A DNA stretch of 64,000 nt, from NCBI GenBank assembly GCA_946803715.1, contig CAMPET010000162.1, positions 62,001 to 126,000 on the forward strand, in the 5' to 3' direction. Shown piece by piece: positions 11,950 through 32,520 of this stretch (the first letter of the stretch is position 1; each line of letters starts with the position of its first letter). Both the position numbers and the translations under genes were made by a program. The stretch comes from Beroe ovata (lineage: Eukaryota; Ctenophora; Nuda; Beroida; Beroidae). The notes beneath the pieces are model-generated. The model was not told where the DNA came from. It searched no databases and worked only from the letters and a program-made list of their open reading frames with translations.

Positions 11950-12040
11950 CACGTGGTATTTTCTCTACATCACGTGGTATTTTCTTAACATCACGTGATG
12001 TTTTCCCTTATGTCACGTGTTTTTGTCCGTGATCCACGTG
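11950..12040. promoter_or_regulatory. CACGTG (E-box) cluster
   Basis: Five CACGTG hexamers occur at 11950, 11971, 11992, 12014 and 12035, about one every 21 bp, several with TCACGTG context. This is far above chance. CACGTG is the core site of bHLH factors such as USF, MITF/TFE and Myc/Max. Confidence 0.6.
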
Positions 12041-13436
12041 CTCTTTGGATGGGCGTGAGTCCGTGTTTAACGAGATTCAGATAAACTCACATCATCCCGA
12101 CCCCTCCCCCCCCAAAATACACGAACAGGGCGTTTTTTTAATGACATCAAACACATTAACACTGTTTATCGAGATGAATATAATGAGAGTGTTTAGGGTT
12201 TATCCTGATTATCCTGACTGTGAACTGATTCATTATCTTGATTATCACTCCCTCCCTACCCTTTCACTAAAATTATAGACTGAAGTAGATGAATGACCCT
12301 GGTCAAAGACACGCCCAGGTTATTTCATATTATGATAATGACAGACGTTGTGTGGTCACTGGTCTGTGTAATAAAGACCGGTTTATATTGTAACAGAGTT
12401 CAATTCAGGGATTGACTCTAAGCTCCATCACGTCTACCGCTTAACTGATTGGTTTTTGATGTGTTTACGGGGACAAAATAGTGAACCACCACTCCCTCAT
12501 CACACATCATGTGTGCGTCAATATGTCGGGAGGAATTAGGTTAAAGAGGCACTCCCTGCCTTTGGCGACGTGTGGGCGCCATCTATTTGATTCTTGGAGG
12601 GACGCGCCAATGTCTGAGAAAACTGTTATATGGATCAAGTCTGCCTATAGTGTCATGAATAGAGACTAGAATCTGTCATAGGTCCAACCATTTCATCACG
12701 TTAGTGACTGATTTATGACGTAGAAAATGGGAAACAAGACACTAGATTATCAGTGATTGTTTGTTTAATTTTCCCTTGTTGTGCGGAGATCCAGTGCAGA
12801 TCAGTAGCCAATCACCAACCAGCAGTAATGGGATCATCCAATCAGCTTGCGTGTGTGAAGTGGTCAAACTGAACTAACCCCGTAATTAACATTGACGGAA
12901 TGTTTGCTTTAGGAAGTGATAATGTTGACAAAGAGCCGGAGAATGCTTGATTAGGTTTCTGCATTGATTGGCTGGTTTAATCTTTCCAAGGGTGAAAACA
13001 TCATCTGATATCGGTATCTGCGATTCTTCTCGGTAAAGGGCCGTGTGTGATGAGAAGGGAAAATGATAAGGAGAGGAGAAATGTGATAACGATTATATGT
13101 CAACTACAGGACCAAGCTAAGAACTTCAGCATCAAAATATGATTTTCAGAGATGCCACTGAATTCCTGCTGATGCATTTCTGACATTCCAACAGTCATTG
13201 CTCGGTTCCCAAGCGTGCTGCTTGCGAAATTTTAAAGAACAATTGCCCAAATTCCATGAAATTTCGAACTTCACTTATTGTGTGACTACCATGCGAAAGT
13301 TCAATTAGAGCTTGATATATGTGCATTGGTCATTATATTGTTGACATCATTATATAATAGCATCATCATTGCGGTCACCGCTTTGTCATTCCCCTGATTA
13401 CACCTCACACTTTTCACCAAGCACCCCTCATCACGG

Positions 13437-13561
13437 CACGTGGTTGTTATCAAGCACCACTTCACCACACACTCACTCTCTGTTGTCATAGCAACACGTG
13501 CTAGCGATCCCATCCACCGTGTCAATGTGTCACGTGACCATCACGTGCCGTGCATCACGTG
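13437..13561. promoter_or_regulatory. CACGTG cluster followed by CCAAT boxes
   Basis: CACGTG hexamers lie at 13437, 13495, 13531, 13542 and 13556. Three CCAAT boxes follow within about 200 bp (GACCAAT, GACCAAT, GCCAAT near 13684, 13717 and 13747). This looks like a promoter or enhancer, but no transcript start is identified. Confidence 0.5.
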
Positions 13562-13902
13562 TAATCCTGCATTTAGGGCTCGCTTCCTCGGTAAATGCTT
13601 GCTTGTCGGGTTATTTAATTTGCATAGCTCTTCTCAAATCGTAAACCATGACAAACTACATATACTACGTGTGGCCTCAGTTGACCAATGAGAATAAAAT
13701 AATATTCCCCCTCGACCAATAGAAGCACAGCATGGGACATCGGTCAGCCAATCACGGTAAAGTATGGTCCGGAGCTGACCAGTGACCATCTAGCGCAGAG
13801 TATTTCGTAAGCAAAAGGTAATCAGGGACGATTAAATGGAAAACCGTGCTGGCAAATGTCCAAATATGGCGGCGGACATACAGAAATGAGTGCTGTGTGT
13901 GA

Positions 13903-13907
<5 letters not shown>

Positions 13908-13936
<29 letters not shown>
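13908..13936. repeat. (GA)n microsatellite
   Basis: An uninterrupted GA dinucleotide run of about 29 bases. Confidence 0.95.
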
Positions 13937-13940
<4 letters not shown>

Positions 13941-16060
13941 ATTTAGAGCACACATGATCCCCTCTTGTGCTTGAATTGTCTGTATCATGAAAATAAACAC
14001 TTTCCCTGTTGGAAGAGAGTGAAACTGTGTGAGCCAAGAATTTGAAATATTTGCCATCGCGGAGTACGTCACATACACTGTATAATAGTGAGAGGAAGAT
14101 AGGACCATGCTTGTTGGTTACCAAAGTTGTGTTTCCACGGCGCACGGCGGGAAGAGTGGATAACTATAATTAACATGTAAACACCGTGTTGAAACACCAG
14201 TGTATGTGTGGAGCCAGTGGGGGCATCAAGATAGACACAGGAAAGAGATTGGTGTCTGCAGGATATTATACTGCAGGAAATTTCCAGATAATTGAGTTTT
14301 ATTCTGGCTGTCAGGCATCGGTGAAAAAACACGCGCGTTGGATGAGTTTGTACCTTGGATTAAGTTAACAAGAGGGTACAAGAACAAAGGTATCACACAT
14401 CACTGAGATTTCTAGTCCCAAACTGGAATCTGGGTCAATGCAGTTCCGATCGAAAAATGAGGCGAGAGGGACGAATGGTCGGTGTTCGAACATTATATCA
14501 GGAAGTTCACTGACTGAGTAGTGAGTTTCTTATGGAAGCTTTGATAAGAGAGTTTCGTCATCGGGGATGCCGTGAATGAGAGCAAATTAACCCAAATATA
14601 TTGATCTGTTAGAATACCAGATGATCCCAAAAATGAATGTGTTTTCATTCATTGCATATCATGCGAATAGATTGAATCTCCAAACATTTGGAAGGAGCAG
14701 GAGACTGTTAATTTATTTACCATAGCGCGTTGAAATGACACTTTGCTAAGTAAACATTATTTACCAGCTCTATGTAAACAGAGCGTGCAGCTGGCCCTAT
14801 CATAATATTCCTCCTTTACTACAACAACATAAACATCGAGCTTCATTTCTACCCCGTATCGATTCGGAGCGCTTTTTGATTGTTCATTCTCAGTTTTGGA
14901 TCGAGTTTTGTGAGGAAAAAACGCGAGTTTTGTATCGAAAACGCGGAATATTTTGTACATCCAGTCAGATTCTCGCATCAGAATTATTTGCCCTTTTTTG
15001 TATTGGCTTTTTATGTTAACTTCATATTCACTTCAAAAGGAGTTCTGATTTACTGTTACCCTCTCAATCCGATGTTCAATCTTTCACCACCGATCATCCT
15101 TCACATGCGATCTAGCTAATTCCAACCATGAATCCTGTTAAGTCTCCTGGATTCTAGCGATTTTTCAGTCACTTGAAGGGATAGATAAAACTAATAATTT
15201 CGCTTCCCCCAACACAAGTCGTCGTTGTTACATAACGATTGTTTACATGATTGCCATAAATCATCAACTTTTGCCATTGATTGTCGTCAAGCATTAATCC
15301 GTCACCATCAAATAATCCCATTAATATCCACATGCTTCTTCATAAAATGTTTTATGATAGCTCAGTACTTATATCACTCCACTGTAATAGGTCCCACTGA
15401 AGGTCAGGCGGTGATAAAAAGTGAATCTCCCCCATCTCCAAACTCCTCTGCGTGTGCTATTTCCTCTCTCAATAGAAGTATGTCGACTGCCCCAGAATTT
15501 ACCCAGATCATCATTTTCCTTCATCAAGGGGAGATAGGTCATCGGTGATTTGCTTGATGAATGGTGATTGTTGGATAAGTGAAGACTCGATCCTTCCACA
15601 CGTGATGAAGAAAAGTCGGGTCGTTGGAAAACTAATTTTGTATCAAATTTGTCAGGATCCGGCTATGCAGTATTCTTATTGCATTGCTTGTTAAGTGGAG
15701 TCCATTTGGTCAATATCGAGGGACTATTTTCAGGTGGGAAGCCCAGAACCGGACCCCTCATTCTTCAGTATCATAACCTTATTATTGGGAAGACAAATGT
15801 CGTGTAGTTTGGGTGGGACCAATAACATGGTTTCGTATGAAGACGACATTTCAGCGGTCCAAGCTGTTGGGAATCCTGTCAAATATAACCCAGTTTTCTC
15901 CCCCCGCTAATGACAGGAGTCTGCCTAATGCGCACCTTGGTAAAGGAGTCATGTTTGCTGGTTCTTGTCTATCTACTTCCTGTACACACGTAGTCAAATT
16001 GCTGGTCATGTACCACTCACCACGGTGATATTACGCCAATCACAGTCATGACAGCCTTGT

Positions 16061-16223
16061 CACGTGATCTAGTCCCCTTTGACACGTGACCTAGCTCTCT
16101 CCCTTGGATCAATCTTTCCCACGACCGGCAATGACCAGGTCCTCAGCTGCCATAGCAACGCGCCGCGTGTCACGTGGCCTAATATATCACGTGTCACGTG
16201 ACTAATATATCACGTGTCACGTG
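16061..16223. promoter_or_regulatory. CACGTG cluster directly upstream of forkhead gene 1
   Basis: Seven CACGTG hexamers at 16061, 16083, 16171, 16188, 16195, 16211 and 16218, several as back-to-back TCACGTG pairs around AATATAT spacers. The last is 123 bp before the start codon at 16346, so this is the likely proximal promoter. Confidence 0.65.
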
Positions 16224-16345
16224 ACACGCGCGCGTTAACATGGAACTAAAACCCGGACCCGTCATATTCCTGATTATTTGCAAATCTGTTTACCGAGTGT
16301 TTAATCTGTTTTGACGTTCCAACACTTTGCTTGCGTTTGGAGAAT

Positions 16346-20657
<4,312 letters not shown>

Positions 20658-22163
20658 AGAGTAAAGCTATGAATACCTGAGGGTCAGCAACAAAATGCCA
20701 CAACAACCGATGTTTCACATGAAGAAACGATTGATCGCCGATTGAACCAGTCATCGATACTGATACGCTTATCGATGGAAAATTGACAAGATTGAAGGAC
20801 TGAAGATTTTTGGTTAAGACTGCCGTCGTTATAAACTGTAGGTACTGTGTATCTGTGATTGAGAAGACAGAAGAGGGTAACTTTTCTTCACAAAAAACTT
20901 GCTGTACCGTGTATAGTTTTCTCCATGTTTTTTGCAATGAGAATTATGAGCATGACATAATTTTTTAATTTATTTCAAATTTCCGTTGATTGAGTTATAC
21001 GAGAGCGGGGCAAAATTAACACAGAATCATATTTACAAAATTGCCCTTGATCACAAGTCCGTCTGAATGATTATAAACATATGCGATGATTATGCATTTG
21101 TTTTTTACGTTTTTTTATGTAATATGGTTGATTATATAATGCACATTCTACATCATTCATGAGCTTTTCTTGCGTTCATTGGCAAGCTGAACTCAGGGGT
21201 AAATCTATTTACCGCTACAGCTACCGTTTAGTGATAGCTGGCCAATCCGTAAATCAAAGGATTTGCGTGTCACACAAATTCGATTTTTTCCGTCAGATGG
21301 GGGAGTATTTTTCCTCCTATTTTCCCGCATTTTATGGTACTGGGAATCATTGGCTCTCCCCCCAATGAGAGTGTATTTACTCCAGATCGGCTGACGCCTC
21401 CCTAATTTGTAAGTGATATCCTAACTGATGATTCAAGAGCTCTCGGTCTGGGGACTCCTGGTCCTCTGCTCTGGATTCATGCTGACTTTTATAAATGTAT
21501 AACTGCTCTATTGGATGTTGCGAATAAATAGTATGGCGATACCTATTCTGTGAAAACTCATGACCTGAAAGGAGTATTATGAACGTCGTTATGATAGAGT
21601 ACTGGATATGTGAGGAATGGTATCGAAAAGTGGCAACTTCGTGGAAATTAAAAAAACCCGGTAGTGTTATTGAATTTTGATCAGCAGCGATTTTGCGATC
21701 CAGGTGTGGAAATAGAGATTTCCTGGATCGCGTAGTGCCTATGAAGTAGTACCTATCGGTATTCGGTACGTACCTATCAGTATCATAGATTCTAGGTTCA
21801 TTGGGGGGTGAGACGTGGGTTATAAACTTAAAACTTCGTTCAGTATCTTTTTAAATTCAAAACATCAAATTTGTCCTCAGTTGACGTACATTTGGTGTCT
21901 ACCTGGGTTCTGGGCTATGGCTGAGAGGCCTCTCAGTGAGAGGCCGTTTCGACAGTGGACAACACGTGCTAACACTTGACCAGGCCCTTTTAAAGCGAGT
22001 CGGAGTTGCGTGAACTTCATGATATGGAAATGGGCCTGGCGATCAACTTCTTAACTATTGCAGCTGATCTGAAGGTAATATAGTGCATGAGTGTTCTTTT
22101 TTCTTCTTGTTTTTTTGTGAACTTGGTTGCCACCATCATAGCACTTCTGTGCCGATGGCATTG

Positions 22164-22252
22164 TGCCCTGACACCACTTTTCTGCCCTGACACCACTATC
22201 AGCTCTGACACCACTATCAGCTCTGACACCACTATTCTGTCCTGACACCACC
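22164..22252. repeat. Tandem CTGACACCACT repeat upstream of forkhead gene 2
   Basis: Five CTGACACCAC units, the middle ones spaced 18 bp apart (TGACACCACTATCAGCTC). The same core recurs in the CNBD2-like intron at 9884-10077. Confidence 0.75.
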
Positions 22253-22670
22253 ACTGTGAGTGTGCTGGGTGCCCTGATACCTGGATTGCTTGTTGGCCAG
22301 ACATCAGTACTGAGCTCTAGCACCGCTCCTGTATTCGCGCAAAGGTAACCACAAATCATGATAGCACTTTTCACTTGACGATGATGCGTGAATGATACAC
22401 AAATCCCAAACCCCTGACATTTACTGGCGGGCATTCATTACATTTTAACAACGTAACAAGCATTAACAACCACTTTCTCTACCTTACGTGATATTTGTGC
22501 CCTGTGTATTCCATATCGATTTAAGAAGTCTTATGAAACCCCCAAATTTAAATGAATTTAGCTCTTGGTAAATAATGAAAATTCCAGACAGTTTCTAACT
22601 ATTTGACATAGCTATGATAATTGTGTGGAATTACATACACTGACCCATATCTCGTCATAATGCGATGTAT

Positions 22671-22719
22671 CACGTGATGATAATGACGTTAAATACAAGG
22701 TCACGTGACTGGTCACGTG
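22671..22719. promoter_or_regulatory. CACGTG cluster upstream of forkhead gene 2
   Basis: Three CACGTG hexamers at 22671, 22702 and 22714, the last two as GGTCACGTGAC. They lie 160-208 bp before the start codon at 22879, parallel to the arrangement at forkhead gene 1. Confidence 0.6.
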
Positions 22720-22878
22720 ACCTGTTGATGGAGATGGTGTGTGGAATCATAACAGGCACAATATAATACAGCTGAAGTAGATACTGGATAAATTAATAAA
22801 TTTGTGTTTGTTTGCCTTGCCCCATATATATTATCAAGATTCAAGACATCGACCGAAAATCATATCGTCATCGCACAA

Positions 22879-25715
<2,837 letters not shown>

Positions 25716-26791
25716 TCCGTGACAGATAAGGACATTTAATGATAGATATGGTAGCAGCTTAGATAACTGAAAACTCCCCGGTACATTGCTCACAAAATGA
25801 TCAGAACAGTCACGGGCATAGCGAATAACAGTAAGGGTAGGACGATGTCATGCGAACATCTGGGAGTTGTATGATCCTGATAGAGAATTTAGACCAGAAT
25901 CTCAGGATATTGTGTGGCTGGGAAAATGTCATGCTGGCATGTGTTTTTCACTGGTATGATGCTTCCGGCTTATATACACGTAGTGTCACTTACTTTCAAT
26001 GGGTGATTTGGTGTCGGCCGCTGGGTGCCCAGATTATCAGAGTCAATACTTGCTATGAACTGGTTTTCCTGTTATCTTGTTCCACAATCCTCAAGTTCTG
26101 CTCTATGATATACTGCTTTTCTTCTGAATACTAAGAATAAAGTTCAAATACGTCATATGTGCCTAGCATATCGTACTATACCTACCTTCATGTAAGCACT
26201 AAACACCACTAGCAACTATAATGTGAATCAGACTGCAGCACAGTTTTGTGCACCTCTGATCTGCTGTCCAATGGGCAGTGTCCACTGTCTATGTCTTTGT
26301 TGTAATAATATGTTTAGCACAGGAGCTATGTATGCTGCTGCAGTGCAGCAGGTCCCCAGGTATATTTATCATAGGGTGGCAATATTAATACCCAACACAC
26401 TAAGTACTTAATAACAGCTGCTCTTTGTGCAGCATCAGCATTCAGCAGTAGCTGGTGATGAAAATTGTTATAAATATAGTTCTTATTTTCCATGATCTGT
26501 GTAGCTCGTCCTACTGTCGTGCCTTGCAATTAAACCCCTGCGTATTGTGCAATATAATTGATAAGATTGTGCAATAATTTGTAAAATATCGAATTTATGA
26601 AAAACATATGCACCTGCACCACCTCAGAATTGTAGCTTGATAAACCATAGAATCTGCATCTGTTATGAATTTGATCAGGAATTCAATACTAACTTCCATT
26701 CTAGATTCAATACTAAATCTTAATTCGGCTAAATAATCTTCAAAGTCCTGTCAAAACTCGGGAGTGAGCTTTGCACCACCCTTTGGACAAT
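25716..26791. other. Intergenic/3' flank
   Basis: No supported exon. ORFs at 25850-26134 and 26223-26411 lack recognisable features. Confidence 0.5.
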
Positions 26792-29700
26792 ATGAAGCTG
26801 GCCCTGGAGCAGGGTAAGACGAAGATGGACCTGCTTGGAGACAGAATGAAGAAGCATCATCTGAAATCAAATCATCTCAATTGGCAGGTATTCCCCAATA
26901 ACCAGATCACACGGATCCCTGGGGAGAAAATCTGTTTTTTCACAAATCTAACACGAATATGTTGGAAAATGAATAATGATCTCCCAAATCTCAGCTGCAG
27001 TAGTCCAATGCCGTGTGATTTCCGAGTCAGTTTATCCATCCGCATGAGAAATGAATCATCCATTACTCACTGCAGGAACAGACAAAACTGAACCAGAAGT
27101 TGCGAATCCTGAAGAAACTGGAGGAGTACTCCTGGAAGACACTACACCGATTGTGATTATACCTTTCAGATGGATCTCTATGAAATTTTCAGTAATTCTT
27201 GCAGTCATTACCTTCTTTTTTAAGTTTATACTTCTTCCATCTTTTTCGCAGACAGCTGAAAGTGGAGAAACGAGCTGACTTGTTGGGAATTTTGCCGAGC
27301 TTGGAAAGGAGGCTTGAGACCCGTGACAGTCTGATAGAAGGATCGGAACTTGACATGACTAAGCTAGGTATGTAGCTGAAGTTGATACCAGCTGCTGGTT
27401 CAGATTCCATAATTCTTTCTCACCTGCAATTCTGGGTTTCTTCTATTCCGCTTTTTTGTCACTATACATTTCAGAGTTCATCCTAAGCGCCCCGATGACC
27501 CAAACTGATGCTGCATCCAAGAAAACGAGAGTACGATCTCAAAGTGCTCATCCAGACTTGCAGAGTAAAAAAGAGCCGACCGTAGCTAAGGGTATGTTGC
27601 AGTGTGGTAAAACAGTTCGACAGATGAAATTATCAATTTCGATCAATTTTTTGTAAAACGATATTTTCAATTCTTCAAATGTATCCGATATCTATCATTT
27701 CATGTTTATCGTCTGCTTGGTTATGAGTCTAGAATATTCTAACGACTATTCTGGAAGGAGCTCAAATCGCGTTCATCATCAGGACAGACTGCTGCTAAAC
27801 GCCCCAAAACCAACCCTAACCATGAGTGTATGGACTCCGAGGATACCTTAGATCTCGACATAGGTCTCTGGGAAGGAGGTCTTACCCGATTCATCAAGGT
27901 GATTACCGGTGATCTGTCTATTTTACGAAAAAGTCTGCTCGAATGATAATTTCATCAGCCCTTGCAAATGACCAATACGAATACTATGAAGAATGGAGGC
28001 CCTCGTAATTTTTTTAGGGAGAACCCATGAACACTGCACTCCGAATAGAAGCAAGAACAGCAGCTAAAATACGCCGGTATGTTATATCCGTATTATCGAT
28101 TTCACGATAACTGTTGAATGTTACATTCAGATATTATCTCAATGTTTTCAATTACAAGTGACAAGTTGAAGTCCAAACTTCAGATGTTCGATAACAGAAG
28201 AGGAATTGAAGACGGCAAACGCTCGAAAAAACGCACCTTTCCACAGATTGAGCTTATCTGGACCAGGTAAGGTACCATGTAACCAAAGTCACGTGATTAA
28301 AGCGTGGTTTCATGACGAGTATTATATAAAGAGCGTTGATACTTGTAGTGTGAGAGTAGGAGAGATGATTTGGCAAAAAATTAGTGTCGTTAGTGCCAGG
28401 AAAGCTTACATTCGAGACCCTCGAAATCGAAGTATAAAAGTGTGGAGTCACTCACTTCAATTTCCACGTATACTGAGGGAGGGGTGCGAGATATGGCCAA
28501 AATTCGATCGGGAATCGATTCAGCGTCCAAAAATACATAGGAATACATGTCATTTGCTTTGAAATGGGACAAAAAATTTACTTCGAATTTCTGATCTCAG
28601 TTTCAGTAAAATTGAAGTGAATGACTCCACACTTTTATACTTCGATTTCGAGGGTCTCGAATGTAAGCTTTACTGGTACTTACGACACTAATTTTCCGCC
28701 AAATCATCTCTCCTACTCTCATACTACAAGTATCAACGCTCGTTACGGTCATCTTGAGTTCATACTTGCCGTGAAGCCACACCAAACTGACGATTTCAAA
28801 CCCGTGGGAAGCAATACACACAAAAACCACGAAAATCAATGGGACACACGGATGCCAAAAACGTCCAAAACCATTTTTACACCAAACATACTGGTAATAA
28901 GTGTTCCTAGCCTATTTTTTGACGTAGAATCCAAATTTGGAGGAATTGTTGGGCTAGCTCGTCGGGAAATGGGTGATAATTGCAGTTTCTTCCGAGAAGT
29001 GAGGTTCGAAGTCACATGACATACAGCTCATCGGGGAAGCGAGATATGGCCAAAATTCGATCGGGAATCGATTCAGCGTCCAAAAATACATAGGAATACA
29101 TGTCATTTGCTTTGAAATGGGACAAAAAAATTTCTTCGAATTTCTGATCTCAGTTTCAGTAAAAATTGAAGTGAATGACTCCACACTTTTATACTTCGAT
29201 TTCGAGGGTCTCGAATGTAAGCTATACTGGTACTTACGACACTAATTTTCCGCCAAATCATCTCTCCTACNAGGTCTTACCCGATTCATCAAGGTGATTA
29301 CCGGCAATCTGTCTATTTTTACCGAAGAATTCTGCTTGGATGATAATTTCATCAGCCCTTGCAAATGACCAATACGTTGAAGAATGGAGACCCTCGTAAT
29401 TTTTTCATGTTTTTCTGTTCCAGGGAGAACCCATGAACACTGCACGCCGAATAGAAGCAAGAACAGCAGCTAAAATACGCCGGTATTATAGCTATTATTA
29501 TCCGTATTATCGATTTCACGATAACTGTTGAATGTTACGTTTAGATATTATGTCAATGTTTTCAATTACAAGTGACAAGTTGAAGTCCAAACTTCAGATG
29601 TTCGATAACAGAAGAGGAAATGAAGACTGCAAACGCTCGAAAAAACGTACCTTTCCAAAGATTGAGCTTATCTGGACCAGGTAAGGTACCATGTTACCAA

Positions 29701-32480
29701 AGTCACGTGATTTAGGCGTGGTTTCATGACGCGTATTATATAGCTCAACACCGTAAAAGTACGGTGTACATAGTATATGTGAGTAGAATAGTAGAAGTAT
29801 GAGAGTAGAAGAGATGATTTGGCAAAAAATGAGTGTCGTAAGTAACATGAGTGTCGTAAGTAACATTCGAGACCCTCGAAATCGAAGTATAAAAGTGTGG
29901 AGTCACTCACTTCAATTTTTACCGATACTGAAATTAGAAATTTCCACGTAAATTGAGGTAAGGGTGCGAGATAGAGCCAAATTCGATCGGGAATGGATTC
30001 AGCGTCCAAAAATACATAGGAATACATGTTATTTGAATAGAAATAGAACAAAAAATTTTCTTCGAATTTCTAATTTCAGTATCGGTGAAAATTGAAGTGA
30101 ATGACTCCACACTTTTATACTTCGATTTCGAGGGTCTCGAATGTAAGCTTTACTGGTACTTACGACACTAATTTTCCGCCAAATCATCTCTCCTACTCTC
30201 ATAATACAAGTATCAACGCTCGTTACGGTCATCTAGAGTTCATACTCGCCGCGAAACCACACCAAACTGACGATTTCAAACCCGTGGGAAGCAACACACG
30301 CAAAAACCACGAAAATCAATGGGACACACGGATGCCAAAAACGGCCAAAAGCATTTTGACACGAAACATACTGGTAATAAGTGTTCCTAGACTATTTTTT
30401 GACGTAGAATCCAAATCTGGAGGAATTGTTGGGCTAGCTCGTCGGGAAATGGGTGAAAATTGTAGTTTCTTCTGAGAAGTGAGGTTCGAAGTCACATGAC
30501 ACACAGCTCATCAGGGAAGCGAGATAGAGCCAAAATTCGATCGGGAATCGATTCAGCGTCCAAAAATACATAGGAATACATGTTATTTGAATGGAAATAG
30601 AACAAAAAATTTTCTTCGAATTTCTAATTTCAGTATCGGTAAAAATTGAAGTGAATGACTCCACACTTTTATACTTCGATTTCGAGGGTCTCGAACGCAA
30701 GCTTTACTGGTACTTACGACACTAATTTTCCGCCAAATCATCTCTCCTACTCTCATACTACAAGTATCAATGCTCGTTACGGTCATCTTGAGTTCATACT
30801 AGCCGTGAAACCACACCAAACTGACGATTTCAAACCCGTGGGAAGCAACACACCCAAAAACCACGAAAATCAATGGGACACACCGATGCCAAAAACGGCC
30901 AAAAGCATTTTTACGCGAAACATACTGGTCATAAGTGTTCCTAGCCTATTTTTTGACGTAGAATCCAAATCTGGAGGAATTGTTGGGCTAGGTCGTCGGG
31001 AAATGGGTGAAAATTGCAGTTTCTTCCGAGAAGTGAGGTTCGAAGTCACATGACATACAGCTCATCAGGGAAGCGAGACACGACCGAAATTTGATCGAGA
31101 ATCGATTCTGCGTTCAAAATAACGTAGGAATACATGTTATTTGGATAAAAATGGGCAAAAATTTTCATCGAGTGACTCCAAGCCTTTGAACTTCAATGTT
31201 CATTCCGATGACAATATATCCTCGATCAATACTGACCATTTCCTCGCAGTGACGGATCCCAGTCTTCTCTATGGGGGGACAGATCAGACCCCCAAAGATG
31301 GAGGGGAAACGCAAGCTGAGCCAGCACCCACCGCGGCCACTGAAACCGCGGCGGGGGCTGAAATTACAATAACGGCAGAGAGAATAGTTACGGATCATAC
31401 CTCTGATGAGCAGCATCGCACTACCGCGGTGAGATTTTATAGGATTGATTTCTTCACGGACAGAATAAGGCACTTTGAGTCTGAATGGAAGCTTGAAATA
31501 ACCTCATTATAAAAAAAAGGCTTAGGTAGGTATGCCAAAGGCTTAGGTAGGTATGCCAAATGTCGCACCGCTGTTGTACAATTGTGTCGTCTGAATTTGA
31601 GTTTAGCTGTCGATTGTCGTTCTAGAAATTAGGTCTAACCTATCCTCTATGATAGGTTCCAGAGTGGATGGATGAAGACCTTGTGCAGAGAATGGTCCAG
31701 TTTCAGGAAAAGGTGGAGGTTTACTGTCGGTCACCCGAGATAGGTACTTTTCATCACATGGCAGATCACGATGATTACTTGCTTTTAGTAAGTTCCTACT
31801 CTCTTCAGTTGTTTTCTTTACTTTACACGAAACTTTCTTTCCACAGAGGAAGATGGCACCGATCTTGGTGCAGACCTCGAATCAGAGTATCCCCGTCGAC
31901 TAAGTCACGTCGACAGATTCAAACTCGGGAGATTCCGACAAGGTGAGCGCAGATCTAGACGACCACGTTTGATTGCAATATTAGGGAATTGAAATTTTAT
32001 AGCACTTGTATTGCGAGATAATTACGTGATCTGTAATTAGGCTTCTGAATCATCAGGATCCGAAGAAATTGGTATTCAATACTCGGTATCCGATACTTTC
32101 AAGATAGTGAGAACTGAGATAGTTACTAGATTCATCGGATACTCATATCCTTGGTTTTTTGCGTCCTTGTCCAATATTTAGGGTCAGACTTCAATCAGCA
32201 TCAGTAGCGTTAGCTATATAGTACATGGCCAGGTGTCAAATATTGGGTGTAGCTCCAATGTAATGGCTATGGATGGAAGGTGATCTGTCCACCCTAGCTC
32301 ATAATTAACATGGACCACGTTCTCCTTCTATTTGTACACACACACACNNNNNNNNNNNNNNNNNNNNNNNNNNNNNNNNNNNNNNNNNNNNNNNNNNNNN
32401 NNNNNNNNNNNNNNNNNNNNNNNNNNNNNNNNNNNNNNNNNNNNNNNNNNNNNNNTAAATACACAACACAACACAACACA

Positions 32481-32520
<40 letters not shown>

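Larger units (their letters stand above)
11292..16345. other. Long non-coding interval between the CNBD2-like gene and forkhead gene 1
   Basis: No exon chain is convincing here. The interval contains CACGTG clusters at 11950-12040, 13437-13561 and 16061-16223, CCAAT boxes at about 13684-13755, and a GA microsatellite at 13908-13936. Small ORFs (for example 12045-12278, 12481-12669 and 14186-14368) lack family features. It is most likely regulatory and intergenic DNA. Confidence 0.5.
20658..22878. other. Intergenic region between the forkhead paralogues
   Basis: 3' UTR and spacer DNA. It includes a tandem TGACACCACT repeat at 22164-22252 and a CACGTG cluster at 22671-22719. No coding exon is supported. 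Confidence 0.55.

Noticed and set aside
13752-14145. Two overlapping minus-strand ORFs of 107-118 codons
   Set aside because: Both run through the GA microsatellite (Ser-Leu repeats) and have no other coding features.
28621-31053. Recurrent 124-132 codon open frame in the 552-bp repeats as a gene family
   Set aside because: The frame is carried by a tandem repeat, differences fall freely at coding-changing sites, one copy is shortened by a stop, and no domain is seen.
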